A stretch of DNA of 64,000 nt from CAYUAG01 sp046483025. Lineage in GTDB: Bacteria > Zhuqueibacterota > QNDG01 > CAYUAG01. Position 1 is the stretch's first letter, and each line of letters starts with the position of its first letter. Of the stretch, positions 1 through 9,139 are shown piece after piece. Both the position numbers and the translations under genes were made by a program. The notes under the pieces were generated by a model. That model searched no databases. It saw nothing but the letters and a program-made list of their open reading frames with translations, and was not told the origin of the DNA. Location: NCBI GenBank assembly GCA_046483025.1, contig JAWODZ010000116.1, positions 1 through 64,000 of the forward strand. The letters are read 5' to 3'.

Positions 1-11
1 TGCCTATCAGT

Positions 12-1991
12 CTAACTATATCTCCAACACTGTTTCCACCGAGTACTATCTGAATCTCTTTTATACCAGAATCTACCATAGTGTGGATCACTTTGTACAG
101 CATAGGTCGATACCTGTATACCTGCCATTTTGGGACAGTCACTTATATCATCTGGTGAGTATACAATAAATCCTGTTCGCTGCTGATCCGGACCATCAAC
201 AATATAGGGAATTGTATCCTCTTCATTCAGAAATTCCATGGTAGGGTTATTATATACACGCAATGTATATGCTGAAAAATCTTTTTCAGTTCTTAATCCG
301 ATAATACCCCATGATCCGTATGGTCCGTTATGTCTGAGAAAATGTTCAAAATCTCTCTCAGCAGTTAAGATGGGGAAACTAAATATTTCCCTGAGATTAT
401 TATATGTATCTTTAAAATCAAATGGACCGTAGCTTCCGTCTTGGGCGATAACATTGCCTTCTTCATCCAACAGTCTGATATATATTCGGTTATCCTCAGA
501 TGAATGAGGAGTAGAGGGAGTAACGAACCATTCATATAATCCGTTATTTGGTACAGTTGCCATTAAATAAGTTTTGAAATGATCGGTTGTATCTACTAAA
601 TACATATGATGTATCTGGACCTGACCTTGTCCATATAATTCTGCATTCGTGTTCCAGGTTATATTAAAGGTTTTGTTGATAGCAATGGTATCTCCTCCTG
701 TACTAGAATTATACTCCTGGGAACCAACAGGGGATGTCAACCTTACTGAACCAATACCCGGTGATTTGGGATTCATACAAATGGTAGAGTAAAACCATTT
801 CACATATAATATGTGTGGTATAATATTATCCCAAGTATTATGAACATAGACCCATAGTTTATTACCATCATCTCTGTATCTGTAACCATAAGCTGCATAG
901 CTGTGATTCGAAGAATTAACTATACAGGGACGATGTTTACCAATAGCATTTCTGATATCATCCTTTGCAGTGGCATCTGCAGATCCGCATCCATGCCAGC
1001 TTGCATCACAGTCATACCCCTTTTCTCTTACTAACTGCTTGATTCCATCATCAGCATTCCACGCATATGTTCTACCATTAGAGGTATCCATATAATCTGC
1101 CAAAGAATTTATAATGTCAGGCACATTATAATCTATTCCACCTTCTATATTATCCTTCTCCTGAAAACAATAGGACACAATATTTCCGAAATAATCATGG
1201 TTAGGGTACAGACTGACATTATCAAAATACCCCAGACACATTGCCGCTGCTGTTGGAGTACATCCCTTATGCCAGTCATAAAATGGCATTTCCTCCCAAT
1301 GGTCAATCTTTTTTATGGTCTCTTTACTGTCATGAGTTTTCCCTTTTTGCAATCTGTCCCAGGATTTTTTATTTTCGATTATTTCTTGTGTATACATTGA
1401 CGGATAATTCTGTCTGATATTTTCAATAAAATTTCGCCATTTATCTGCAACATTAAGTTTAAATTCGCTGGAGGAATATACAGTATACGGAGGAAACATT
1501 TTTATATACAGACTATCAGTTTTATTTGAATACAGCAGCCATTTGTCTCCGGCATCTATATAATATCTTCGTATAATAATTGCATCACTACCCAATTTCT
1601 GTATCGCTAATTCATCAAGTTTTTCTTTAAGAATAATATCGTCAGACAGTCTTTCTGCATATTCAAGTAAAGGCTCTTCCTCAGTCCTGGCACTGATACA
1701 CATAAAAGAATAATCCTCATTCCCGTATTCAGATCTTCTGTTATCAACTGTATGTTTATTGAACGATCCGCTGCGGCAGATGTTATAGGTATACATAACG
1801 ATCTGATCATTTAAATCATAATATGGTATTGGTTCTGATATATCTGCTGACAGCCATATCTTTTGAGCAATCTTTTGTGCTATTTGTTTGTGTACTTTCA
1901 GCTGAATTACTTCAGAAACAGCATTGGTAAAAAATAGAAAAATAAATAAAACAGACTTGATGAGACTGTTGCAATATTTTTGTTTTCTCAT
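12..1991 (-). CDS. Secreted C39-like cysteine protease with Ig-like domain
   Basis: A 659-residue exported protein. The first 27 or so residues form a signal peptide (basic start, hydrophobic stretch LFIFLFF). The segment around residues 235-400 matches the peptidase C39-like fold: the nucleophile is probably Cys244 in HKGCTPTAAA, followed by His363 in NSSNHSYAAYGY and Asn385 in VHNTWD, the expected Cys/His/Asn-Asp order. Residues 50-130 (PIPYYDLNDQ, FMCISAR) may be a pro-domain like that of C10/streptopain enzymes; this is inference. Residues about 420-530 look like an Ig-like sandwich (LTSPVGSQ ... NITWNTN). The start is supported by AGGAG seven bases upstream of the ATG. It stands apart from the next gene by over 700 bases. 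The substrate is unknown. A non-proteolytic C39-like fold cannot be excluded. Confidence 0.75.
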   Translation of the reverse strand: MRKQKYCNSLIKSVLFIFLFFTNAVSEVIQLKVHKQIAQKIAQKIWLSADISEPIPYYDLNDQIVMYTYNICRSGSFNKHTVDNRRSEYGNEDYSFMCISARTEEEPLLEYAERLSDDIILKEKLDELAIQKLGSDAIIIRRYYIDAGDKWLLYSNKTDSLYIKMFPPYTVYSSSEFKLNVADKWRNFIENIRQNYPSMYTQEIIENKKSWDRLQKGKTHDSKETIKKIDHWEEMPFYDWHKGCTPTAAAMCLGYFDNVSLYPNHDYFGNIVSYCFQEKDNIEGGIDYNVPDIINSLADYMDTSNGRTYAWNADDGIKQLVREKGYDCDASWHGCGSADATAKDDIRNAIGKHRPCIVNSSNHSYAAYGYRYRDDGNKLWVYVHNTWDNIIPHILYVKWFYSTICMNPKSPGIGSVRLTSPVGSQEYNSSTGGDTIAINKTFNITWNTNAELYGQGQVQIHHMYLVDTTDHFKTYLMATVPNNGLYEWFVTPSTPHSSEDNRIYIRLLDEEGNVIAQDGSYGPFDFKDTYNNLREIFSFPILTAERDFEHFLRHNGPYGSWGIIGLRTEKDFSAYTLRVYNNPTMEFLNEEDTIPYIVDGPDQQRTGFIVYSPDDISDCPKMAGIQVSTYAVQSDPHYGRFWYKRDSDSTRWKQCWRYS

Positions 1992-2230
1992 AACATACTC
2001 CTTATAAATTCTTACTACAGAATAAGTTTTTACCTCTGGTTTTTTAATAAATTTAAAAAACTTAGCTTACCACAGGCTGTGTCTTGAGTAAGATATATCA
2101 GATAATGCCTGAACTTTACAGACATGAGTATGTATTTTATTCAGAGGAAAATAATGTATTAATATTGAATGTTAAATAAAAAGATAGGTAATGTCAAGAG
2201 AAAAAATAGTTTTTTTTGTAGTACATCCAA

Positions 2231-2297
2231 TCATTAACGATTTATGATATATGATGTATCCTCTTCTAAAATCGTTAATCGTTAATCTGAAATCAAA
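2231..2297. repeat. Dispersed palindromic repeat, copy 1
   Basis: The ends are inverted copies of each other (TTAACGAT near 2234 and ATCGTTAA near 2271, repeated again at about 2278). A second copy in the same orientation lies at 3579-3643, sharing the CTTCTAAAATC core and the AATCGTTAATC end. No coding sequence lies inside. It looks like a small interspersed hairpin element of the REP or MITE kind. Confidence 0.65.
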
Positions 2298-2340
2298 CTC
2301 CATCTCTTGTGTCAGGAATAACTAAAAATAATATTTTAAC

Positions 2341-2431
2341 GCAAAGTTCGCAGAGATCGGAAAGTGATAAATTTATAATTATTAAATAGTTACATTCTTT
2401 GCGATAATCTCAGCGATCTCTGCCTTTAAAG
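2341..2431. repeat. Opposed-arm repeat with GCAGAGATCG arms
   Basis: GCAGAGATCG at 2350-2359 is matched by its exact complement CGATCTCTGC at 2414-2423, and GCAAAG at 2341 by CTTTGC at 2397-2402. The arms are therefore two adjacent copies in opposite orientation around an AT-rich centre. Similar GCAAAG/CAGAGATCGC units are scattered in many bacterial genomes. Its role is unknown. Confidence 0.55.
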
Positions 2432-2749
2432 TATTTTATACTTTTTAGACAAATCTGAGGCAAAATACTCAACCACAAAATTATTAATTTCAAAAAACTC
2501 ATTCCATAAACCTGAACATTTATAGTATTCTCATCCAACAAATCCATCCCAATACCAGATTGACCGGAATCTGAGCCAAAGGAATATTCTCTTGATCCAC
2601 TGTTAGGCTCTCCGGCATACAGTCAAAACCAGAACTCCCAGAGTCTGAATGTTATAAGCCTGAGAATGATAAAGGATATTGTAATAATTATTCCTTTTTT
2701 GATCTGAGTATTGTTCAGGGTGATATAATTCATTTTTTATATTCTTCCT

Positions 2750-3487
2750 CTACCGCTTCAGCGCCGCTTTGGAAAAAAGATACTCCGGAATTTCTTTATT
2801 GAAAGTAATGGACTCTATAATAAACTCAGTTCCCTTTCCCCTTTTCAGCATATCCTTGAAAACCATCTTAAACGGATACCACCTGCCTTCTACCATTTTG
2901 ACCTCCGTGACTTCGGTTTTTTTGAGCAGTTTACCCCCTTTTGCATATAACTCTTCCTTTAAGGGAACATATTTCTCTTTATCGATCCACATCTTACGAA
3001 AATGGTAGGCTACATCAGTGGTGATGGCAGTAAGTTCCATCACCCAGCATTCAGTTCCGTTTAAGGTATCTGTTCCGGATACAACCGGATCATAGTGATT
3101 TTCCAGTCTGGAATCCTCCATCATATCCTCATAGGAAAGATCAGACCCCATAATCGACTGTCTGAGCATATGACCGGAAATTGTTATTATACGGTCAGTA
3201 GAGGGAGAATACATCCAGAGATTATCCTCGATTTTAAGCATTTTGGTCCCCTGTTCCCGGGGCGGAGACAGATACTCTGTAAATGACTTCTCCTCCCCTT
3301 CTATCCAGCTTTTGGATTCAATAGTACGACTGGCTCGTCTGCCCCGAATAATCATTTTACTGGTAACAATTTTGGTCTCTGAATTCAAATTTTCATCAAT
3401 GAGCTCCAGAAGTTCATATCCGTTAGAATTCTGAGCTAACAGAATATGATTCATTAATATTAGTACTATGGAAATTACATATTTCAT
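2750..3487 (-). CDS. LolA-like outer-membrane lipoprotein-sorting family protein
   Basis: A 245-residue periplasmic protein of the LolA-like (DUF4292/pfam17131-type) family, which forms a half-barrel that carries lipids or lipoproteins. The middle part shows the family pattern KMLKIEDNLWMYSPSTDR, then MGSDLSYEDM, then a long KMWIDKEKYVPLKEEL strand region and a GRWYPFKMVF segment near the end. The start was set at the ATG giving MKYVISIVLILM, because it has a clean signal peptide and AGGAG eight bases upstream; an in-frame extension to 3577 lacks both. It is the last gene of a set with two FtsX-type permeases and an ABC ATPase, which suggests it accepts the molecule those proteins extract from the inner membrane. 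The cargo is unknown. Confidence 0.8.
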   Translation of the reverse strand: MKYVISIVLILMNHILLAQNSNGYELLELIDENLNSETKIVTSKMIIRGRRASRTIESKSWIEGEEKSFTEYLSPPREQGTKMLKIEDNLWMYSPSTDRIITISGHMLRQSIMGSDLSYEDMMEDSRLENHYDPVVSGTDTLNGTECWVMELTAITTDVAYHFRKMWIDKEKYVPLKEELYAKGGKLLKKTEVTEVKMVEGRWYPFKMVFKDMLKRGKGTEFIIESITFNKEIPEYLFSKAALKR

Positions 3488-3578
3488 ATTATGTCTCCTA
3501 TTTTTGTACCAACATAAAGCGTTGTTACATGATACAAAATTGTTGATATGAGATAGGTTTTTTTGATTTACGAACAAG

Positions 3579-3643
3579 GATTAACGATTTTTGATGTATG
3601 ATCTTTTCACTTCTAAAATCATCAATCGTTAATCTTAAATCAA
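3579..3643. repeat. Dispersed palindromic repeat, copy 2
   Basis: The same element as at 2231-2297, in the same orientation, with inverted ends GATTAACGATT and AATCGTTAATC. It lies in the 199-base gap between the LolA-like gene and the permease gene, so it would be transcribed as a hairpin inside the operon. It is followed at 3650-3681 by ATTCATT-rich tandem sequence. Confidence 0.6.
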
Positions 3644-3686
3644 TTTAAATTATTCATTGTTCATTATACATTATTCATTAAAGACT

Positions 3687-4961
3687 TTACACCTCCAGCT
3701 CCTTGAAAAGCCGGGCTGTGCTTCTTCGGTAAATACCGATACCAGCAAGAGAGGTGCCCAGTACAGTAGAAAACAATCCGGGAATAAAACCGATATAGTA
3801 TGCCTCCGGTCCGATCCTGGCTCTGAAAACAGTAGGCATCATCATGGTGACATCCTTCATCATAGAGCCTATATCAACACCATAGGTCTGAAGATACCAG
3901 GAAATCGCCAATCCGAGCGCTGTACCGAAAACCGAACCTATTATTCCAATTGATACTGATTCCAGGATCATGGAAGAATGTACATGAAACTTAGTTTCTC
4001 CCATTGCAAGCCGTAATCCTATTTCCCCATATCTTCTCAACCCTCCGATAAGGCCTGCATTCCATAAGACAATAGACATGATCACTAAAAAAACTGAAGT
4101 AATAATACCGGAAAAATGGGAATAATAATTCATCATTTCAGCCAAATCATTCTGTTCTTTCAGACACAGCATAACAGGAGAGAACTCATCACCAGGATCT
4201 GTATATTTTTTATTAAATTGATTTTTTATTCGTTGGGCCTTTTCATCATCATATAAATTATTATTAAAATACCCTAAAATCTCACTGCTTCCGTTCTTCA
4301 TATCCAGAAACTGCCGGGCATCGGATATATCAACAATAACTGCACTCCTGTCCATGGCCCGCACTCCGAATGCAATAGTACCCACAATAGTAAAATTATG
4401 CATTGCCATACTGCCGTACATAGTGGAGCTGATGATAGTCACTTCTTTTCCAGACCGTACATTCAGCTTTTCAGCAAACATTTCACTTATCAGAATCTCC
4501 CCATTTTGAGAAGGAATTCTCCCTGACTTCAGTGATTCTTTGAGCTTGAATCTCTGAATCTCAGAGCTCTTATCTGATAACATATCTATTCCCAGACCTG
4601 CTGCAGGTCCCTGCTCCCTGGTTTCACCCTGTTCATCAGGTACATCCATCAATCCGGCAAATCGGATACGATTTACCCAACTCATATCAGGGTATGTCTG
4701 TTCCAATTTCTCTTTCAGCTCCTCTACTCCCAGCAAAGCCAGATCATTCGGCATTTGTTCCATATTCTCTGCATAAGCTCTGGTTACTATCTTCACATGA
4801 CCGGTAGAAAATCTGGCATTATATTTTATAAAATCACTCAAAAAACCCTGAATCCAGCAGTTCATTACCACCGTTAACATAACTCCCCCGGAAACCACAA
4901 TAACCGGAAATAGACTCCGCTGTTTATCTCTTAGTATGCCTTTTATTAAAAATTTAAACAT
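3687..4961 (-). CDS. FtsX/LolE-like ABC transporter permease 1
   Basis: A 424-residue inner-membrane permease of the MacB/LolCE type. One hydrophobic helix lies at about residues 16-38 (LFPVIVVSGGVMLTVV). A large periplasmic domain follows to about residue 275 (EEILISEMFAEKLNVRSG, GTIAFGVRAMDRS), then three C-terminal helices in the FtsX domain with the typical cytoplasmic loop RRYGEIGLRLAMGET. It lies 17 bases after the partner permease and would pair with it and with the ATPase encoded upstream. The family handles lipoprotein release or lipid and peptide export, not import. No substrate-binding protein of the importer kind is encoded nearby. Confidence 0.87.
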   Translation of the reverse strand: MFKFLIKGILRDKQRSLFPVIVVSGGVMLTVVMNCWIQGFLSDFIKYNARFSTGHVKIVTRAYAENMEQMPNDLALLGVEELKEKLEQTYPDMSWVNRIRFAGLMDVPDEQGETREQGPAAGLGIDMLSDKSSEIQRFKLKESLKSGRIPSQNGEILISEMFAEKLNVRSGKEVTIISSTMYGSMAMHNFTIVGTIAFGVRAMDRSAVIVDISDARQFLDMKNGSSEILGYFNNNLYDDEKAQRIKNQFNKKYTDPGDEFSPVMLCLKEQNDLAEMMNYYSHFSGIITSVFLVIMSIVLWNAGLIGGLRRYGEIGLRLAMGETKFHVHSSMILESVSIGIIGSVFGTALGLAISWYLQTYGVDIGSMMKDVTMMMPTVFRARIGPEAYYIGFIPGLFSTVLGTSLAGIGIYRRSTARLFKELEV

Positions 4962-4978
4962 TGCTAACCTCTTGAGTG

Positions 4979-6151
4979 TTATTGGATTTTACCCCTTATA
5001 GCCTCAGTCGGATTCATCTTGGTTATTTTTCTGGTTGGAAGGTAACTAACAATCGTAACAGATATAAAAATAATTATTGTTGTACTGATCACCAATCCCA
5101 CACTATAGTAAGGGTATATTTTCGACGCTATAGCCAACCCAAAATCATCTGTGTTTTCAGGAAGCGGAAAACCTTTTACTGCCTGATAGTAAAGAAGCGG
5201 AATCCCGTAAACAGCTCCCATAATTGCAGCTAATACCCCGTGCATAGCACCTTCCACTGTAAAAAGCCTGATGACCTGGCCTCTGGTCATACCCAGGGCA
5301 ATATCTGTTCCGATTTCTCTTTGTCTTCTGAAAACAGACAGGACCTGAGTATCAAATATTGCCAGCAGTGCAAGTAACAGTAAAATTATATATAAAACCA
5401 TACCTCCGATATTTTTTGACTTTATTATACTGTCAAGATCCTGGAACAGAAAATCATGGTTCTTAAATCCCCAGCCTTTAACCTGTAAATTTACATCAAA
5501 ATTTTTGGAAGCAACCAATAAGGTAGCCTGATCTTGCATATGAGTCATTTTCTGCAGTTTTTGCAACTGCACCCATATTTGTCCGTTATCAACCATAGGA
5601 ACAGTAGAATCAAATATGCCTACGATTTTAGCATCACCGGCATCAAACGTTCCGTTAACATCTCTCCACCGAAGGGTAACGTAATCCCCTTCTTTTAGAT
5701 AGGTACTTGAAGCCATTCGTTTGCCGATGAGAGCGGGAATAAAATCTTCTCCGTCTTTCAGAACATGAGAAGGGATTTTCAAAATATTTTGTTCCGGATC
5801 AATTCCTTTTATCATAACACTCTGCATCCTTCCTTCCGGGTAGATAGTTCCCTGGGTCAGCAATAGAGGAGTCATTTCATCTTTTTTGATCAAAGGCCTG
5901 AATGCTTCCGGAATTACATCATGACTTTCAGTTATAGTAAAAGGGTCATAAGGATCATAATTTTTCTGCCAGTATTGACCTCCTCCAACCTGCCAGTTGA
6001 TTGTATCACGGCGTGCCTGACGGTTCCATCCTTCTATAATGCCACTGTACCATATTATAATTATATACGAAAGAGAGAGTATAAATACATTCAGCCAGGT
6101 TCTTAGCCCGGCCCCGATAAGGTTTTTAATAGCTAATTTAAAGGCAATCAT
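4979..6151 (-). CDS. FtsX/LolC-like ABC transporter permease 2
   Basis: A 390-residue partner permease with the same plan: an N-terminal helix at about residues 18-38, a periplasmic domain, then three helices (about 250-272, 305-328, 350-372) carrying the FtsX domain. The cytoplasmic loop RRQREIGTDIALGMTRGQ is the coupling segment that contacts the ATPase in this family. It is separated by 20 bases from the ATPase gene and by 17 from permease 1, so the three genes are almost certainly co-transcribed and form a heterodimeric LolCDE-like or MacB-like exporter. Confidence 0.87.
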   Translation of the reverse strand: MIAFKLAIKNLIGAGLRTWLNVFILSLSYIIIIWYSGIIEGWNRQARRDTINWQVGGGQYWQKNYDPYDPFTITESHDVIPEAFRPLIKKDEMTPLLLTQGTIYPEGRMQSVMIKGIDPEQNILKIPSHVLKDGEDFIPALIGKRMASSTYLKEGDYVTLRWRDVNGTFDAGDAKIVGIFDSTVPMVDNGQIWVQLQKLQKMTHMQDQATLLVASKNFDVNLQVKGWGFKNHDFLFQDLDSIIKSKNIGGMVLYIILLLLALLAIFDTQVLSVFRRQREIGTDIALGMTRGQVIRLFTVEGAMHGVLAAIMGAVYGIPLLYYQAVKGFPLPENTDDFGLAIASKIYPYYSVGLVISTTIIIFISVTIVSYLPTRKITKMNPTEAIRGKIQ

Positions 6152-6171
6152 ATTTTCCTCATTCTCAAAAA

Positions 6172-6867
6172 TTATTTTTTTATTTCATCCTTTGCTACTG
6201 ACCCGTCAAAAAGGGTGATCTTTCTTTTTAAATACTGTATAACCTTTTCATCATGAGTAGCAAAGATAAAAGTAGTGTCCAGTTCCTGATTAAGCTTTAC
6301 CATGGTCTGAAGTATATGATGGGAATTATCAGCATCAAGATTTGCGGTAGGTTCATCGGCGAGAATAATTTCCGGTCTTTTTACAACTGCCCTGGCAATT
6401 GCTACCCGCTGGCATTCACCCCCGGACAACTGGGCAGGTTTGGATTTTTCTTTATCTTTCAAACCCAGCCATTCCAGCGCATCCATAACTGCTTTCTTTC
6501 TTTTTTCTTTCTCCATTTTAAGAAGAAGGAGAGGAAATTCCACATTCTCGAATACTGTATATACCGGAAGAAGATTATAAGTCTGGAAAATAAAACCAAA
6601 ATGCTTATTTCGCAGTTCAGCTGCTTGTTTGTGGGTTAATTTGCCAATTGAAAAATCCAGTACAACCGCTGAACCTTCAGAAGGTGTGTCCAGAGAACCA
6701 ATAATATTCAGCAAAGTAGTTTTTCCTGATCCGCTGGGCCCCACTACGCCGGTAAATTCTTTCTTTTTGAAATTTAAGTTTATATCCTGAAGAGCAGTAA
6801 ATTTCCCTTTTCCCATAGGGAACCGTTTCACTAAATTCTTAATAGAAATAATATTGGAATCTTCCAT
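6172..6867 (-). CDS. LolD/MacB-type ABC transporter ATPase
   Basis: A 231-residue nucleotide-binding subunit. Walker A is GPSGSGKTT (about residues 43-51), the Q-loop is FIFQTYNLLP, the signature is LSGGECQRVAIARA, Walker B with catalytic Glu is IILADEPTANLD, and the switch His lies in FATHDEK. The NLLP-VYTVFENVEFPL segment is typical of the LolD/MacB/FtsE branch, which works with FtsX-type permeases, and two such permeases follow directly. It would power extraction of a substrate from the inner membrane or periplasm. Confidence 0.92.
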   Translation of the reverse strand: MEDSNIISIKNLVKRFPMGKGKFTALQDINLNFKKKEFTGVVGPSGSGKTTLLNIIGSLDTPSEGSAVVLDFSIGKLTHKQAAELRNKHFGFIFQTYNLLPVYTVFENVEFPLLLLKMEKEKRKKAVMDALEWLGLKDKEKSKPAQLSGGECQRVAIARAVVKRPEIILADEPTANLDADNSHHILQTMVKLNQELDTTFIFATHDEKVIQYLKRKITLFDGSVAKDEIKK

Positions 6868-6906
6868 ATTGTTATCTCTCTTTCTGTTTGTTACTGTTTT
6901 CCCATC

Positions 6907-6936
6907 CTGACAGGGTCCTCTTTTTTACCCTGTCAG
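6907..6936 (-). terminator. 10-bp perfect hairpin between barrel and ATPase genes
   Basis: CTGACAGGGT (6907-6916) and ACCCTGTCAG (6927-6936) are exact inverted copies around a 10-base loop. In the minus-strand transcript it follows the barrel gene stop. There is no U-run after it, so it is more likely a weak attenuator or an mRNA-stability hairpin than a full terminator. Confidence 0.45.
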
Positions 6937-6948
6937 AGTGGTTAATAT

Positions 6949-8151
6949 TTAATGATTAAAAACTACCATAATCTGTAAACCCTTACCAGAGAACAATGAA
7001 TTTTCAGTAAACGAATTATACATCTGAAATTTTTCCGGATTCCAGTACATCATAAGATAGATACTCCATCGGTCATACTGGCGCTGATATCGTAAAAATC
7101 TGTAATAATCTTCATTATCCCAATCATAAAATATGATTCCGGTTACAGTATCCAGTAATCCCAGGGGATAATTCAAGGATAATGCTGAAAAATCAACTCT
7201 CTGATCTGAACCGAACATCTCTTCTGAATACTGGGAAAACAAATGCTCTCCCATAACATGCAGACCATTACCTACCCCAAAGGTATAATCTGCACCCATG
7301 GTAAACATCTGCTGATATTGATAGGGTAAGAGATCCAGATCCCGGTAAATCAATACGCTTTCCAGCCAAATACCTATCTCAATATCCCATTTTCCGTCAC
7401 AACTGTAACGATATTCATTGAAATCATGAAGATCAAAATATTCCTTGAGATTATCCAAAGAAGGTATTTCTGATACATTGGAATTGAAAAATAAGGGAAT
7501 CATTTTCAATCCTTTGCTGATATCAACTTTGCGCTGATGATAGGTAAATCCGACTTCACCCAGAGGAACCGGGCTTTGCAGTCTTCCCCCTTTCTCAGGA
7601 TCAGTATCAGTGGAAGGAAGGATCTCCCATCCTTTACGGTTGTCATTTCCCAGCAATACCCAGAACCAGATATTAGTATTATTCAAAAAATAATAACGCA
7701 GAAGAAGTCCGTATACACCCTCAGTTATCTGCAGTGGATCCCGCGGATCAAGCCGATCAAACCACATAAGAGATCTCAGAAGTGCTGCTGGTCCAAAATT
7801 AATTTTCTGAAGTCCTATTCGGGTTTCAAACTGGGGAGTAGAATATCTGAGCCAGACTCGATAGAATTTTGATTTGGTCTGATCAGATAATTCCCCTTTT
7901 TCGTTCAGATGAGCAGATGCATACATATTCAAAGAACAGTTCAGATCAAACATTCCGGTTTGGAAAACTGATCGCTGCAGAGCAAGGGATGGGATATAGC
8001 GCATTCCTGCCTGAGGTTGATCAATTCTTTCTAAATTCAAAATATTCCATAAAGAAACCTGACCTTTAAATATTAAAGTCTGTGCTTCTGTATACTGTTT
8101 TATACAGAAAATTTCTAGGAAAAAAATTATATAAAAAATAAACTTTTTCAT
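6949..8151 (-). CDS. Outer-membrane beta-barrel protein upstream of the ABC exporter
   Basis: A 400-residue exported protein. The ATG start giving MKKFIFYIIFFLEIF was chosen because it puts a normal signal peptide first (cleavage after about TEAQ); upstream TTG and ATG codons in frame only add a polar extension. The mature part has alternating aromatic strands (RVWLRYSTPQFETRIGLQ, NFGPAALLRSLMWFD, DRWSIYLMMYW) and ends in a hydrophobic strand closing with Phe-Asn-His, near the usual aromatic end of barrels. Its place before the ATPase, permease and LolA-like genes suggests it is the outer-membrane end of that pathway. No specific family could be named. Confidence 0.7.
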   Translation of the reverse strand: MKKFIFYIIFFLEIFCIKQYTEAQTLIFKGQVSLWNILNLERIDQPQAGMRYIPSLALQRSVFQTGMFDLNCSLNMYASAHLNEKGELSDQTKSKFYRVWLRYSTPQFETRIGLQKINFGPAALLRSLMWFDRLDPRDPLQITEGVYGLLLRYYFLNNTNIWFWVLLGNDNRKGWEILPSTDTDPEKGGRLQSPVPLGEVGFTYHQRKVDISKGLKMIPLFFNSNVSEIPSLDNLKEYFDLHDFNEYRYSCDGKWDIEIGIWLESVLIYRDLDLLPYQYQQMFTMGADYTFGVGNGLHVMGEHLFSQYSEEMFGSDQRVDFSALSLNYPLGLLDTVTGIIFYDWDNEDYYRFLRYQRQYDRWSIYLMMYWNPEKFQMYNSFTENSLFSGKGLQIMVVFNH

Positions 8152-8309
8152 ACCATTGGATACTCTCATATTATACAAACCATGTAAATAATAAATTAAT
8201 AATTGCTACAATTGATTACAAGTAAAAATAATATTTATTTTTACTGAGTTGAAAATACTTAGATCCAAATGTGGTTTTACAGAAAGACTAAATTTATACA
8301 AAATTAATG

Positions 8310-9131
8310 CTATTTTAAAACTGCAGCAGAAACATATCCTACTGTATACTGTCCCGGAATTTTTTCTCCTGTAACATCTCCGGAATTAGTCTGATGTAAA
8401 ATTTGAATTTCTGAAGCATCAAATCTTTTAGAAATCTCCAATAATATTGAAATTGGAACCTTCCCGCAAATAGAAGTCTCAGGCTCAGACAGAATCTCCT
8501 TGATATTTTTAATATTAAATGTCTTTAGTACTTTTACTGCTCTTTTATCCCTTTCTTTTACTTCCTGATAATCACTAATGTGATGAAAATCACTACTGGC
8601 AATAATCAAAAAGTTTTTATTTTTTATTATCTCATATAAACTGTTCACTATCTCATTTAAATTAAAAATATCAACCATACTGATCATAATCGGGAGTAAT
8701 TTAAATTTTTTTAATGTGTATTGTAAAAATGGAAGCTGTATTTCTAAGGAATGCTCATTATCATCAGCTATAAATTTCAAATCAATTTTATCAGACAATT
8801 TTTTTAAAAAATTTTGTTCTACTTCTACTTCTCCCAAAGGAGTTTCATAGTAGTCTGCGGTGGTGGTCAGATATGACCCGAACGCCATTCTGTGCATAGG
8901 AGAAATAACAACAACCAGATCATATTGGTTATTTTTTATCAGACTGTATCCATATGCAGCAGTCTGTCCGGAAAAGGGAAATCCGGCATGAGGACTAATT
9001 AAACCAATTACTTTTTTATCAATGGAGGATAAATCTACATTACTGAAAAAATCTTCTAAAGTTTGATTGAGTTTTTCCTTAGTACCTGGATACCAGGTTC
9101 CTGCAATAACTGACTTTCTTATTTGAGCCAT
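8310..9131 (-). CDS. MEMO family protein (AmmeMemoRadiSam system protein B)
   Basis: A 273-residue protein of the MEMO1 family. The metal-ligand pattern of the family is visible: His48 in SPHAGFPFSG, His80 in SPMHRMAFG and Cys222 in SICGKVPI, with conserved EHSLEIQLPF and DFHH segments between. In many bacteria and archaea this protein is encoded with an AMMECR1 protein and a radical SAM enzyme. Neither is present in this window. It is the last gene of the long minus-strand string, 8 bases after the GTPase gene. The biochemical role is not established; redox or metal chemistry is likely from work on the family. Confidence 0.9.
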   Translation of the reverse strand: MAQIRKSVIAGTWYPGTKEKLNQTLEDFFSNVDLSSIDKKVIGLISPHAGFPFSGQTAAYGYSLIKNNQYDLVVVISPMHRMAFGSYLTTTADYYETPLGEVEVEQNFLKKLSDKIDLKFIADDNEHSLEIQLPFLQYTLKKFKLLPIMISMVDIFNLNEIVNSLYEIIKNKNFLIIASSDFHHISDYQEVKERDKRAVKVLKTFNIKNIKEILSEPETSICGKVPISILLEISKRFDASEIQILHQTNSGDVTGEKIPGQYTVGYVSAAVLK

Positions 9132-9139
9132 AACTACAC

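Larger units (their letters stand above)
1992..2749. other. Non-coding region of about 760 bases with dispersed repeats
   Basis: No convincing gene was seen on either strand. The stretch holds the ribosome-binding site and probable promoter region of the C39-like protease gene at its left end, and two palindromic repeat elements (about 2231-2297 and 2341-2431). The part from about 2450 to 2740 has only a short minus-strand reading frame of some 36 codons, beginning at 2732, with no recognisable domain. It may be a relic. Confidence 0.6.
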
